From Palsa-504 sp963835775 (GTDB lineage: Bacteria; Actinomycetota; Actinomycetes; Streptosporangiales; Streptosporangiaceae): a stretch of 64,000 nucleotides of DNA. Within the stretch, counting starts at the first letter, position 1. Each line of letters begins with the position of its first letter. The stretch is from positions 1 through 64,000 of the forward strand of contig CAWIHB010000013.1 of NCBI GenBank assembly GCA_963835775.1, in the 5' to 3' direction. The position numbers and the translations under genes were made by a program. Shown here piece after piece: positions 17,955 through 26,605 of the stretch. The notes under the pieces were generated by a model. The model had not been told where the DNA came from and did not search any database. It saw only the letters and a program-made list of their open reading frames with translations.

Positions 17955-19259
17955 TTACTTGATGAGAGGTTCGAGGTCGGCGGCCGAGATAGTGTCCACC
18001 AGGGGGGTGCTCCCGTTCGGCTGGTAGCCCGTGACCTCGAAGCCGCCGGTCGAGTTGTGATACTGGTCCCAGTCGATGACCCCTGTGGCGCCGGAGTAAT
18101 CGATCTTCTTGCCGGCGTTGAGCGCCGCGAGGCCGGCCGCGTACGAATTCACCACCACCGCCCCTGGGGAGGCCGTGGTGACCGCCTCGATGTACTTATT
18201 CCATACCGCCGGGCTGGTGTTCTTCGCCGCGGCCGCGGCCAGCGCCATGATGATGAGCCCGTCGTAGTCCACCATCGAGTACGAGTCGTCGCTCCACTGC
18301 GACGCCGGCTTGGTCACCCCAGGTGCGGCCAGCACATACTTGTTGTACACCTGCCATGCGGGCCCCGACGCAGGGGCGTAGGGGATCGCGCCCACGAAAT
18401 ACTTGCTCAGCGCCGGCTTGCCGATCGCCCCGGCCACCGCCTGCAGCCAGGCCTGCTCGAGCGTGTTGTCGCTGCCGATGACCGGGATCAGGTGACCCTG
18501 CTGCTGCAGCTCGGCCAGGAACGTCCCGTCGGCCTGCGGCGAGGCTTCGGTGAAGATGACCTGCGGCTTGGCCGCGATGAGCTGCTCCACCTCCGACTGA
18601 TAGGAGGGCTGGCCCTGGGCGATCTTCTGGTTGAGGACCATCTGCCCGCCCAGTGCGGTGTAGCCCTTCAGCAGCGTCGGCACGACTGACTGCGAGCCGA
18701 CGTCGTTGCCGAACACCGCCGCGGCCCGGAGATAGCCCTTCTGCTTGGCGTACAGCGCCATCGCGTAGCCCAGCACGTCGTCTGCGGGGGTCATGCGCCA
18801 GAAATACTGCAGCTTGGTCTGGTCGAACGACGCCTCGCCGGTGTCGGCGAACATCGGGATCTTGGCCGCGTTGATCAGCGGGGCAGTCGCGTCCGCCTCA
18901 TCCGAGCTCGGGCCCAGCACGCCGAACAGGTGCGGCGTGGTCGCCAGCATCTTCGCCGCGGCGGTGACCGCGTCGGCCGGGTCGCCGCGCGTGTCCACGG
19001 CCGAGCAGGCCACCTTGTTGCTCAGCACGCCGCCTGCCGCGTTGACCGCGGCCGCCGCGGCCAGGCAGCCCGCCATCATCTCCGGCCCGAATGCCGCATC
19101 CCCGCCAGTGAACGGGTTGAACGCCGCGACCGTGAGCGTAGAGTTCTTCACGGCTCCGGACGGCGCGGACGAGCACGCCGCCGTCACCGAAACCGCCAGC
19201 ACAGCAGCCACCGCGACCAGCGCGCGAGCGCGGGTCCGGCGTGATCTCTGAAAAGGCAT
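17955..19259 (-). CDS. livK: Branched-chain-amino-acid/amide-type substrate-binding lipoprotein (copy 2, intact)
   Basis: Intact 434-residue substrate-binding protein. The signal peptide (RARALVAVAAVLAVSVTAAC) carries a lipobox-like VTAAC with the lipid-attachment Cys. The type-1 PBP fold follows: LTVAAFNPFTGGDAAFGPEM, LFGVLGPSSDEADAT, VFGNDVGSQSVVPTLLKGY, VIGSDNTLEQAWLQ. It is tethered outside the membrane and delivers ligand to LivHM. The ligand cannot be read from sequence. A nearby acetamidase/formamidase gene makes short amides, amino acids or ureides reasonable guesses. Confidence 0.9.
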   Translation of the reverse strand: MPFQRSRRTRARALVAVAAVLAVSVTAACSSAPSGAVKNSTLTVAAFNPFTGGDAAFGPEMMAGCLAAAAAVNAAGGVLSNKVACSAVDTRGDPADAVTAAAKMLATTPHLFGVLGPSSDEADATAPLINAAKIPMFADTGEASFDQTKLQYFWRMTPADDVLGYAMALYAKQKGYLRAAAVFGNDVGSQSVVPTLLKGYTALGGQMVLNQKIAQGQPSYQSEVEQLIAAKPQVIFTEASPQADGTFLAELQQQGHLIPVIGSDNTLEQAWLQAVAGAIGKPALSKYFVGAIPYAPASGPAWQVYNKYVLAAPGVTKPASQWSDDSYSMVDYDGLIIMALAAAAAKNTSPAVWNKYIEAVTTASPGAVVVNSYAAGLAALNAGKKIDYSGATGVIDWDQYHNSTGGFEVTGYQPNGSTPLVDTISAADLEPLIK

Positions 19260-19401
19260 GTGCGCGATGCTTGCACTCCGTTCCTATATATGTCAAGGTT
19301 CCTCCTCAAATGAGGCTAATAGTTGTATATGTGAACGCACTCTGGCAGACTCGCACCCGGGCCCGCTCGCACGCCTGACAGGTTAAAGCCGGGGGCAGAC
19401 G
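19260..19401. promoter_or_regulatory. Divergent livK / iclR promoter-operator region (copy 2)
   Basis: 142-base counterpart of the copy-1 regulatory region. The CCTCAAATGAGG palindrome is conserved. The distal TATATA block reads TATATGTGAAC here, a one-base change that weakens the imperfect inverted repeat. The iclR leader has lost one A (GGGGGC instead of GGGAGGC), which weakens its Shine-Dalgarno. The two iclR copies may therefore be expressed at different levels. Confidence 0.45.
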
Positions 19402-20274
19402 ATGAACCCCGGGCCCAGCCGGTACGTGCCGGGGCGCGCCGCAGGCCGGATCAGCCGTCCGCGCAATCGGAGCGTCATGAGCACCTCGGTCGTCAGGGCG
19501 GCGCGAATCCTCGACCGACTGGCACGCAGCCAGACGCCGATGACGCTCGCCGAGATCGCCGGCGAGCTCGACATACCCAAGAGCACCGCCTACACCATCC
19601 TGCGCGACCTGGCCAGCGAATCCTTCGTGACCGTGTCCTCGCCGCCCGCCTACTCGATCGGCCTGAAGGCATTCGAGGTCGGCTCGGCGCACCTGCGGAC
19701 CTCCGGCACCGCCGGCGCCGTGGCACCCGAACTCGCCCGCCTGACCCGCGCACTGAACATCACCTCGCATTACGCGGTCCTCGACGGCACCGAAGTCCTC
19801 TACCTGTGCAAGGAGGAGCCGCCCACGCTGGGGATCCAGCTCGCGAGCGCGATCGGCGCCCGCCTCCCGTCCCACCTGACCGCCGTCGGCAAGGCCTGCC
19901 TCGCCTGGCTCGAGGCCGACTGCCTGCCCGGCCACGTCGAACTGGCCACCCGCGGAGCCGGCGGGCAGACGATCTCCCTGCCCGACCTCACCGCCGAACT
20001 CGCCCAGATCCGCGTGCAAGGCTTCGCCACCGACGACGGTGCCGCCACCGCCGGTATCCAGTGCGTCGCCGCACCCGTATTCGGCCTCACCGGGCTCAAA
20101 GGCGCCATCGGCGTGAGCCTCCTGCGCGGCTCCGCCCCCTCCCTCGACCCGGTCACCAACGACGTCAAGACAGCCGCCGCCCGCGCCACCATCGCGCTCG
20201 GCGGGACCACACCCAGCCACCATTTCCGTCCGCGCAACGACCACGCCGATCAAACGAGCGTGGCCCGCCGGTAG
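19402..20274 (+). CDS. IclR-family transcriptional regulator (copy 2)
   Basis: IclR regulator of 290 residues with the native stop (TAG at 20272-20274). HTH is MTLAEIAGELDIPKSTAYTI and the effector domain SHLTAVGKACLAWLEADCLP. Differences from copy 1 include Ser/Gly in the HTH, Ala/Thr in LRxSGTAGA, Asp/Glu in KEEPPTLG, Asp/Gly in RGAGGQ and Asp/Asn in VTNDVKT. Some lie in the effector domain, so ligand response could differ. An alternative start is the ATG 75 bases downstream. Confidence 0.88.
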   Translation: MNPGPSRYVPGRAAGRISRPRNRSVMSTSVVRAARILDRLARSQTPMTLAEIAGELDIPKSTAYTILRDLASESFVTVSSPPAYSIGLKAFEVGSAHLRTSGTAGAVAPELARLTRALNITSHYAVLDGTEVLYLCKEEPPTLGIQLASAIGARLPSHLTAVGKACLAWLEADCLPGHVELATRGAGGQTISLPDLTAELAQIRVQGFATDDGAATAGIQCVAAPVFGLTGLKGAIGVSLLRGSAPSLDPVTNDVKTAAARATIALGGTTPSHHFRPRNDHADQTSVARR

Positions 20275-20282
20275 TTCCGCGG

Positions 20283-20420
20283 CGATGCAGGGCGTCCGTC
20301 CCTTTTGGACCTCGGGGTCCCCCGAGGGGTCTGGGGGGAGCGGTTTTCCCCCCCGGATCGGGGGCGTCCCCGGGGGGTCCCCCCGGGGGGGTAACACTCT
20401 CCCCCCTGGGGGGATAACAC
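20283..20420. repeat. Cluster of G/C-run hairpins downstream of the duplication
   Basis: A 140-base stretch built of C-runs followed by complementary G-runs: CCCCCGAGGGG, CCCCCGGATCGGGGG, CCCCGGGGGG, CCCCCCGGGGGGG and CCCCCCTGGGGGG. At least five short perfect hairpins follow each other, with two short GATAACAC/GTAACAC spacers near the end. It lies between the iclR stop and the FHA gene. It may act as a terminator, and it could be hard to sequence accurately. Confidence 0.6.
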
Positions 20421-20484
20421 TGCAAACCCTCATCGGCGGCGGTAATCTAACGTGGGCCCAGTATTCCTACCTGAGAGTGAGGCC

Positions 20485-21102
20485 ATGGCGAGCCTGAGCT
20501 GCCCCGATTGCGGCGTCAAGGTGCAGCCGGAGGATCTGATCTGCTTCCGGTGCGGCGCCAACCTGCCGCGCTCCAGCGGACCCGACGATGACGTCCTGAC
20601 CCCTACGATCTCGCAGAAATTCATCGCGGCAGGCGTCGACCCGTCGGCCACCTGCCCGTCCTGCGGTGCCCCGATCTACGACGCGGCCGACGTGATCTGC
20701 TCCAACTGCGGGGACCCGTTGCCGACCGGCCGGCGGCGGCGAATCTCGCCTGTGGTCATGAGAATCACGTTCCCCACCGGCAACGTGGACATCCCGGCGG
20801 GGACCTCGGTCCTGCTGGGCCGCGACCCGGCCGAGTCGCTGGTCGCCGCGGCGTTCGCCCACTTCGACAACGTCTCGCGGCGGCACGCCACGGTCCAGGT
20901 GGACGACTCAGGGCACGCCTCGATCAGGGACGAGAACTCCACCAACGGCACCTACGTAAACGACGACCGGGTGCTGCCCGGCGCCGAGGTCCGCCTGGTC
21001 GACGGGGACCGGGTGCGGCTGGCCGCGGACGTGACCGGTGACGTGTCCCTGCCGCAGGGCGAGCCCGACCCCTCCGGGCTCAGCAGGAACGGCATCGTCT
21101 GA
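20485..21102 (+). CDS. Zinc-ribbon FHA-domain protein
   Basis: Soluble 205-residue protein with two N-terminal zinc ribbons (CPDC/CFRC near residues 5-25 and CPSC/CSNC near 55-75). A C-terminal FHA domain follows: LLGRDPAES, NVSRRHATV, DENSTNGTYVND. FHA domains bind phosphothreonine, so this is probably a reader of Ser/Thr-kinase signals. The ATG at 20485 has GAGAGTGAGG upstream and starts directly at the first ribbon. The partner kinase is not in the window. Confidence 0.88.
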   Translation: MASLSCPDCGVKVQPEDLICFRCGANLPRSSGPDDDVLTPTISQKFIAAGVDPSATCPSCGAPIYDAADVICSNCGDPLPTGRRRRISPVVMRITFPTGNVDIPAGTSVLLGRDPAESLVAAAFAHFDNVSRRHATVQVDDSGHASIRDENSTNGTYVNDDRVLPGAEVRLVDGDRVRLAADVTGDVSLPQGEPDPSGLSRNGIV

Positions 21103-21194
21103 CCCTCCCGGAACTAACCGGCGCCTGCCTCCGGTTATCCTGATACTGCAGTTTTTTTGCGCAGGGTGATCACTGAGGTTCCGGGGGCCCGGTT

Positions 21195-22031
21195 GTGCCG
21201 CATGTGATGCTGTCCTGGCAGGACGCGCTGGCCAGCGCGGCCTGCCTGGCCGTGGTGGTGGCTGTCCTGCGCTGGCTCCGCCGAGGCGGGGTGTGGGCGG
21301 GAGTCGCCTTCGAGGCCGCCCTGCTGTTCGGCCTGTACGGGCTGTGGCAGTTCGCCGGGTCGTTCACCGTGATGAGCCCGGCCGGCGCCCTGCCGCGGGC
21401 CCGCTGGCTGTGGCACGCGGAACGGCTGCTGCAGTTGCCCAGCGAGACCGCCGTGCAGCGGCTGTTCCTGCCGCATCCGCTGGTGGTGCAGGCCTTCAAC
21501 CTGTACTACGACATCTTGCACTTCCCCGTCCTGGGCGCCTGCCTGGTCTGGCTGTACGTCCGGCACCGTGACCGGTACCCGCAGATCAGGACCACCATTG
21601 CCCTGTTCACCGGGGTCAGCCTGCTCATCCAGTTCATCCCGGTGGCCCCGCCGCGGCTGCTGCCCGGCACCGGCCTGGTCGACACCGCCGTGCGGTACGG
21701 CCAGTCGGTGTACTCCTGGCACGGCGGCTTCGACGCGGACGAGTTCTCGGCCATGCCGTCGGTGCACGTCGGCTGGGCGCTGATCGTGGCCATCGCGGTG
21801 ATCACGGCCTCACGGAGCCGGTGGCGGTGGCTGGCCGCCGGCTATCCGCTGCTCACGCTGCTCGTGGTGGTGGTGACCGCGAACCACTTCTGGCTGGACG
21901 GAATCGCTGCGGGACTGCTGGTGGTGCTGGTGCTGGCGGCGCAGCGCCTGGTACGCGGGATACGTTCTGGTAAATCTTCCGAAGACGACCAGGTCATGCC
22001 TGTGCGGCGGGAAATGTCCGTGCGATCATGA
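21195..22031 (+). CDS. PAP2-superfamily membrane phosphatase / phosphotransferase
   Basis: Multi-pass membrane protein of 278 residues. The C-terminal half carries PAP2 motifs SAMPSVHVGWAL (motif 2, active-site His) and TANHFWLDGIAAG (motif 3, His/Asp). The VAPPRLLPGTG segment is typical of the actinobacterial/inositolphosphorylceramide-synthase-like branch, in place of the classical KxxxxxxRP motif. It probably acts on a lipid phosphate or polyprenyl phosphate at the outer membrane face. The start is GTG at 21195. The gene ends 38 bases before the acetamidase gene. Confidence 0.85.
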   Translation: MPHVMLSWQDALASAACLAVVVAVLRWLRRGGVWAGVAFEAALLFGLYGLWQFAGSFTVMSPAGALPRARWLWHAERLLQLPSETAVQRLFLPHPLVVQAFNLYYDILHFPVLGACLVWLYVRHRDRYPQIRTTIALFTGVSLLIQFIPVAPPRLLPGTGLVDTAVRYGQSVYSWHGGFDADEFSAMPSVHVGWALIVAIAVITASRSRWRWLAAGYPLLTLLVVVVTANHFWLDGIAAGLLVVLVLAAQRLVRGIRSGKSSEDDQVMPVRREMSVRS

Positions 22032-22068
22032 CGCTCGTACATCCCGACGCACCTGGAGGAAATGACTG

Positions 22069-23082
22069 ATGGGCGAGCTGCAGGTCGTGACGTTCCGGCC
22101 CGAGCCCGACCGGTACGCCTGGACGTTCGGCGGCGCGGCCCCGGCCATGCGGATACGGCCGCCGGCGGTGCTCGAGGTGTTCACCGAGGACTGCTTCGCG
22201 GGCCGGGTGACCAGCGAGCAGGACCTGGTGTCGCGGGTGTGCGAGTTCCCCTTCCTCAACCCGCAGACCGGGCCGTTCTACATCGAGGGCGCCGCGCCGG
22301 GCGACACGGTGGCGGTGCACTTCGTGTCGATCGAGCCGGCCAGGTCCTGGGCGGCGTCGACGACCGTGCCGCTGTTCGGCGCGCTGACCGCGACGCACCT
22401 GACCGCCCTGCTGCACGAGCCGCTGCCCGAGGTGGTATGGCTGTGGCAGCTCGACACCACGACCCGGACCTGCCGGTTCACCGCGCGGCACAGCTCGTTC
22501 GAGGCGGACCTGCCGATGGACCCGATGCACGGCACGGTGGGGGTGGCGCCGGCCAACCTGGAGGTGCGCAGCGCGCTGGTGCCCGACGCGTTCGGCGGCA
22601 ACATGGACACGCCGGAGATGCGGGCCGGGGTGACCTGCTACCTCGGCGTCAACGTGGACGGGGCGCTGCTGTCCCTGGGCGACGGGCACGCCCGCCAGGG
22701 CGAGGGCGAGACCTGCGGGGTCGCCGTGGAGTGCGCGATGAACACGGTCCTGGTGGTCGACCTCATCAAGGGCGTGCCCTGCCCGTGGCCGCGGCTGGAA
22801 TCCGACACGCACATCATGTCGGCCGGCTCGGCGCGGCCGCTCGAGGACGCGTTCCGCATCGCCCAGCACGACATGGTGACCTGGGTCGCCGAGCTGTGCG
22901 GCCTGGACCCGCTGGACGCCTACCAGCTGGTCACCCAGGCGGTGCAGTCGCCGCTGGCCAACGTGTGCGACACCAACTACACCTCGATCGCCAAGATGGC
23001 CAAGCGCTACCTCGGCCCGCGCGCGCCGATGGAGGACACGCACGGGCGGCTGCGGGACCTGGCCCGCGAGTACCGCGGCTAG
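22069..23082 (+). CDS. Acetamidase/formamidase family protein
   Basis: 337-residue member of the FmdA/AmdA family, which hydrolyses formamide or acetamide to the acid and ammonia. Characteristic segments are GPFYIEGAAPGDTVAVHF, the central GTVGVAPA, FGGNMDTPEM, LGVNVDGALLSLGDGHA and GVAVECAMNTVLVVDL. The ATG at 22069 has a GGAGGAAATG-type Shine-Dalgarno. Its position 1.8 kb from two amide-type ABC importers suggests a joint nitrogen-scavenging role. It converges with the aldo/keto reductase, and the two stops overlap. Confidence 0.9.
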   Translation: MGELQVVTFRPEPDRYAWTFGGAAPAMRIRPPAVLEVFTEDCFAGRVTSEQDLVSRVCEFPFLNPQTGPFYIEGAAPGDTVAVHFVSIEPARSWAASTTVPLFGALTATHLTALLHEPLPEVVWLWQLDTTTRTCRFTARHSSFEADLPMDPMHGTVGVAPANLEVRSALVPDAFGGNMDTPEMRAGVTCYLGVNVDGALLSLGDGHARQGEGETCGVAVECAMNTVLVVDLIKGVPCPWPRLESDTHIMSAGSARPLEDAFRIAQHDMVTWVAELCGLDPLDAYQLVTQAVQSPLANVCDTNYTSIAKMAKRYLGPRAPMEDTHGRLRDLAREYRG

Positions 23083-24071
23083 CGCTCGCTGTCGAGAGCG
23101 GCGACCTGGGCGGGCTCGTACCGCTCCCCCGCGACTGCGCTGGGCGGTACGGCGGCCTCGATCACCGCGAGCTCGTCCTGGCTGAGGGGCAGGTCGAGCG
23201 CGGCCAGCGCCTCGGTCAGCCGGTCCCGGCGCTTGGTCCCGATCAGCGGGATGATGTCCTCGCCGCGGGAGGCCACCCAGGCGATGGCCAGCTGGGCGGC
23301 GGTCACCCCGCGGCCCTCGGCGATCGTCTCCAGCTGGGCCAGCAGCTCCAGGTTTCTGGCGTGGTTCTCGTCCCGGAACCTGGGGAACCTGGTGCGCGGG
23401 TCACCGTCGGCCAGCCGGGCCGTGCCGCTGCTGAGCAGGCCGCGGGAGAGGATCCCGTAGGCGGTGACGCTGATCCCGAGCTCCCGGACAGCAGGCAGGA
23501 TCTTCGCCTCGATGCCCCGGCTCATCAGCGAGTACTCGATCTGCAGGGCCGACACCGGATGGACGGCGTGGGCCCGGCGGATGGTCTCCGCCCCCATCTC
23601 CGACAGGCCCAGGTAGCGGACGTACCCGGCCTTGATCATGTCCGCGATGGCCCCGACCGTCTCTTCGATCGGCACCCGCGGGTCGAGCCTGGCCGGCTGG
23701 TACAGGTCCACGTATTCGGTGCCGAGCCTGGTCAGCGTGTAGGCCAGCGAGTTCTTCACCATGGCCGGGCTGGTGTCGTGGCCGATGAACGCGCCGGACG
23801 GATCGCGCTGCCCGCCGAACTTGACCTGGATGAACACGCTCTCCCGCGGGATCCCGCGGCGCAGGGCGTCGCGCAGCAGCAGCTCGTTGTGGCCCATGCC
23901 GTAGAAGTCGCCGGTGTCGAGCAGCGTGATCCCGGCGTCGACGGCGGCATGGATGGTGGCGATGCTCTCGGCGTCATCGGCCGGCCCGTAGATGCCCGAC
24001 ATGGCCATCAGGCCCAGGCCGGCCCGGGACACCACCGGCCCGCCGCGGCCCAGCGTGGTCTTCTGCAGCAT
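23079..24071 (-). CDS. Aldo/keto reductase (subfamily without the catalytic His)
   Basis: 330-residue (beta/alpha)8 NADPH-dependent oxidoreductase. LLDTGDFYGMGHNE supplies the catalytic Asp and Tyr, and QVKFGG the Lys. At the fourth tetrad position, where family members read DLYYxHRxDP, this protein has DLYQPARLDP, so the His is replaced by Ala. The cofactor-end motif GLSEMGAETIRRAHAVHP and the substrate-shelf LQIEYSLMSRGIE are normal. The substrate is unknown. Confidence 0.88.
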   Translation of the reverse strand: MLQKTTLGRGGPVVSRAGLGLMAMSGIYGPADDAESIATIHAAVDAGITLLDTGDFYGMGHNELLLRDALRRGIPRESVFIQVKFGGQRDPSGAFIGHDTSPAMVKNSLAYTLTRLGTEYVDLYQPARLDPRVPIEETVGAIADMIKAGYVRYLGLSEMGAETIRRAHAVHPVSALQIEYSLMSRGIEAKILPAVRELGISVTAYGILSRGLLSSGTARLADGDPRTRFPRFRDENHARNLELLAQLETIAEGRGVTAAQLAIAWVASRGEDIIPLIGTKRRDRLTEALAALDLPLSQDELAVIEAAVPPSAVAGERYEPAQVAALDSER

Positions 24072-24243
24072 GAGCCGATCCTACGGAGCCGGGCCGCGCC
24101 CGGATAAGGTCGGGTCCCGCGACCGCCGTCGTGCTCGCCTCCTCCTCGGCTTCGGCGTGACCGCATTGTGGAGCTGATCAGCTCTGGGCCGTTTCGCACT
24201 ACCCTGTTATCAGCGATCAGGCCGAGACGACCCGGACGGATGC
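24072..24243. promoter_or_regulatory. Promoter region of the AAA/TPR pair with a perfect 14-bp palindrome
   Basis: Between the divergently oriented reductase and AAA genes lies GAGCTGATCAGCTC (24171-24184), a perfect palindrome about 60 bases upstream of the AAA start. Its size and place suit a dimeric-repressor operator. No regulator gene is adjacent. Confidence 0.35.
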
Positions 24244-25560
24244 ATGCAACCCGAACCCACCGTGCTGGACAGCCTGCGCCGGGCCGTCGAGGCGATGCCC
24301 GACGACGTGCCGCTCCGCCTGCACCTGGCTACCATGCTGCTGCGCGCCGGCCAGCGCGACGAGGCAGTCAGGCAGCTCGGTGCGATTCTGCAGCGCGATC
24401 CGGGCCACGCCGAGGCGCTCGGCCTGCTGCGGGGTCTTGGGGACGGTCCGGCGGAGGCCGCAGGCCAGCCTCCCGCCGCTGAAGCGGATAATCCGGCCGA
24501 ACGGTCCGTGGCTCCTCCGGCCGCTCCCCCCGGCGCTCCCGGGCAGGGACCTCGCCCCGGCCAGCCACCGCAGTATGACTGGTCGCAGGCCGAGGACGAG
24601 CTGCGCGACGTGCTGCCCGCCAGGTTCATCGGCGATGCCCCGGGAGCGGACTCCGCCTCGGCGGGCCTGGAGCAAGCCGACGCCTACGACGCCGAGCACG
24701 CCGGGCTGACGCTGGCCGACGTGGCCGGGATGACCGAGGTCAAGCAGCGCCTGGAGGCGGCCTTCCTGGCCCCGATGCGCAACCCTGAGCTGCGCCGGCT
24801 GTACGGCAAGTCGCTGCGCGGCGGGCTGCTGCTTTACGGGCCGCCCGGCTGCGGCAAGACGTTCATCGCCCGCGCCGTGGCGGGCGAGCTCGGCGCCCGG
24901 TTCATCGCGGTCTCGTTCGCCGACATCATCGACATGTTCGTCGGGCAGAGCGAGCGGAACATCCACGAGCTGTTCGAGATCGCCCGGCGGAACGCGCCCT
25001 GCGTGCTGTTCCTCGACGAGGTGGACGCGATCGGGCAGAAGCGCTCGCAGCTGCGGAACACCCCGATGCGCAGCGCGGTGAACCAGCTGCTGCTCGAGCT
25101 GGACGACATCTCCGGCCATAACGAGGGCGTGTTCCTGCTGGCCGCCACCAACCACCCCTGGGACGTGGACAGCGCGCTGCGCAGGCCCGGCCGGTTCGAC
25201 CGGACCCTGCTGGTGCTGCCGCCGGACGCGGCGGCCCGCGAGGAGGTGTTCCGCTTCCACCTCAAGGACCGCCCGGTCGCCGGGATCGACCTGGCCCGGC
25301 TGGCCCGGCAGACCGACGGGTACTCCGGTGCCGACATCGCGCACATCTGCGAGACGGCCGCCGAACGGGCCCTGCTGGACTCGGTCCGCCTCGGCGAGCC
25401 GCGGATGATCGGCCTGGGTGATCTCGAGGCCGCGATCGGCGAGGTCAAACCGTCGCTGGGTGCCTGGTTCGACACCGCGCGGAACGTGGCGCTGTTCGCC
25501 AACGAGGGCGGCACCTACGATGACCTGGCCGCCTACCTGCGCAAGCGGCGGCTGCTATGA
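24244..25560 (+). CDS. AAA-family ATPase with N-terminal TPR-like region
   Basis: 438-residue ATPase. Residues 1-70 are TPR-like (PLRLHLATMLLRAGQRDEAVRQLGAI). A Pro/Ala-rich linker follows, then a Cdc48/FtsH-class AAA module: VAGMTEVKQRLEAAF, Walker A GPPGCGKTF, Walker B VLFLDEVDAIG, sensor-1 ATNHP, arginine fingers RPGRFDR and sensor-2 YSGADIAHICE. There is no protease domain. The next gene starts 10 bases downstream, and the pair probably forms a membrane-linked remodelling unit. Confidence 0.88.
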   Translation: MQPEPTVLDSLRRAVEAMPDDVPLRLHLATMLLRAGQRDEAVRQLGAILQRDPGHAEALGLLRGLGDGPAEAAGQPPAAEADNPAERSVAPPAAPPGAPGQGPRPGQPPQYDWSQAEDELRDVLPARFIGDAPGADSASAGLEQADAYDAEHAGLTLADVAGMTEVKQRLEAAFLAPMRNPELRRLYGKSLRGGLLLYGPPGCGKTFIARAVAGELGARFIAVSFADIIDMFVGQSERNIHELFEIARRNAPCVLFLDEVDAIGQKRSQLRNTPMRSAVNQLLLELDDISGHNEGVFLLAATNHPWDVDSALRRPGRFDRTLLVLPPDAAAREEVFRFHLKDRPVAGIDLARLARQTDGYSGADIAHICETAAERALLDSVRLGEPRMIGLGDLEAAIGEVKPSLGAWFDTARNVALFANEGGTYDDLAAYLRKRRLL

Positions 25561-25570
25561 GCGCGCGCCA

Positions 25571-26605
25571 GTGATCGACCTGCAACAGGAGCTGGCCCGC
25601 GCTTCGGCCATGCTCGACGTGCGGCGGTTCGACGAGGCGGCGCAGCTGCTGGCCCGCATCGTGGCGGCGGAGCCGGACAGCAGCCGGGCCTGGTGCCTGA
25701 TGGCCCGGGCGCACCTCGGCGCGGACCGCTACGCCGAGGCCGTCGAGGTGGCCAACCGGGCGGTGGCGCTCGACCCGTCCGACGAGTGGCCGCACCGCCT
25801 GGCCAGCAACGCCCTGGTCCACCTGGGCAAGTACACCGACGCGCTGCGCGCCGCGCAGGAAGCCTGCCGGCTGGCCCCCAGCTACTGGCAGACCCACGTC
25901 TGCCTGGCCCAGGCCGCGCTGGCCGCGCACCGGCTGGACACCGCGGCCGACGCGGCCGCCCGGGCCCGTGCGCTGGCCCCGAACGAGCCGGACGTCCATT
26001 TCCTGTCCGGGAAGGTCAGCCTGAGCCGCGGCGACCTGGCGGACGCGGGCCGGCATCAGGAACGAGCCCTCGCCCTGGATCCGGCGCACAGCGGCGCCAT
26101 GAACGAGCTGGGCCGGATCAGGCTGCGGCGGCACGATGCGGCCGGCGCGATCAGGCACTTCATCAGCGCGGCCCGGGCCACCCCGGACGAGCGCATCTAC
26201 AGCAGGAACATCGACGTGGTGATCCTGCGCACGGTCTCCCGGACGATCTACGTCTTCACGCTGGTCGCCCTGATCCTGATCTGGGTGCCCGCGGTGACCC
26301 ACGTCGACCGGCTGCCCTTCGTGATCGGCCTGGGGGCGCTGGCCGTGATCACCGCCGCCTGCTTCGCCTGGATGGTGCTGCGGCTGCCGCGGGAGGCGCG
26401 GCTGATGGTGCGCCGGACCCTGCGCGCCCGGCGGGTCGCGGCGGCCCTCGCCCTGGCCGTAGGCGGGGTGGCGGTGGCGTTCGGCATCGTGGCCTTCGCG
26501 CCCACGGCCGACGTGGCCCAGGCGCTGCCGGTCGCCGTGGTCATCACCGTGGTGGCCCGGCTGGCCGCGTTCGCCGCGCTGCGGGCCGCGGGCCGGCGGC
26601 AGTAA
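25571..26605 (+). CDS. TPR-repeat membrane protein, partner of the AAA ATPase
   Basis: 344-residue protein. About six tetratricopeptide repeats occupy residues 1-205, including FDEAAQLLARIVAAEPDSSR and YAEAVEVANRAVALDPSDEW. The C-terminal half has four hydrophobic helices, among them IYVFTLVALILIWVPAV and LALAVGGVAVAFGIVAFAP. The start is GTG at 25571, ten bases after the AAA stop. A membrane-anchored TPR scaffold that recruits the upstream ATPase is the simplest reading. Confidence 0.82.
   Translation: MIDLQQELARASAMLDVRRFDEAAQLLARIVAAEPDSSRAWCLMARAHLGADRYAEAVEVANRAVALDPSDEWPHRLASNALVHLGKYTDALRAAQEACRLAPSYWQTHVCLAQAALAAHRLDTAADAAARARALAPNEPDVHFLSGKVSLSRGDLADAGRHQERALALDPAHSGAMNELGRIRLRRHDAAGAIRHFISAARATPDERIYSRNIDVVILRTVSRTIYVFTLVALILIWVPAVTHVDRLPFVIGLGALAVITAACFAWMVLRLPREARLMVRRTLRARRVAAALALAVGGVAVAFGIVAFAPTADVAQALPVAVVITVVARLAAFAALRAAGRRQ

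Larger units (their letters stand above)
14218..20272. repeat. Tandem duplication, copy 2 (IclR-livKHMGF module, 6055 bp)
   Basis: Second head-to-tail copy of the module at 8161-14217. It lacks the extra C in livK and one A in the iclR leader, hence the 2-base shorter length. By eye, substitutions are rare in livF-G-M-H and commoner in livK and iclR. The two units are therefore genuinely different sequences, not one unit assembled twice. The right boundary is in ...CCGCCGGTA/GTTCCGCGG. Confidence 0.95.

Noticed and set aside
8161..20272. Composite transposon as the cause of the duplication
   Set aside because: No transposase, no terminal inverted repeats and no target-site duplication at the outer or inner junctions.
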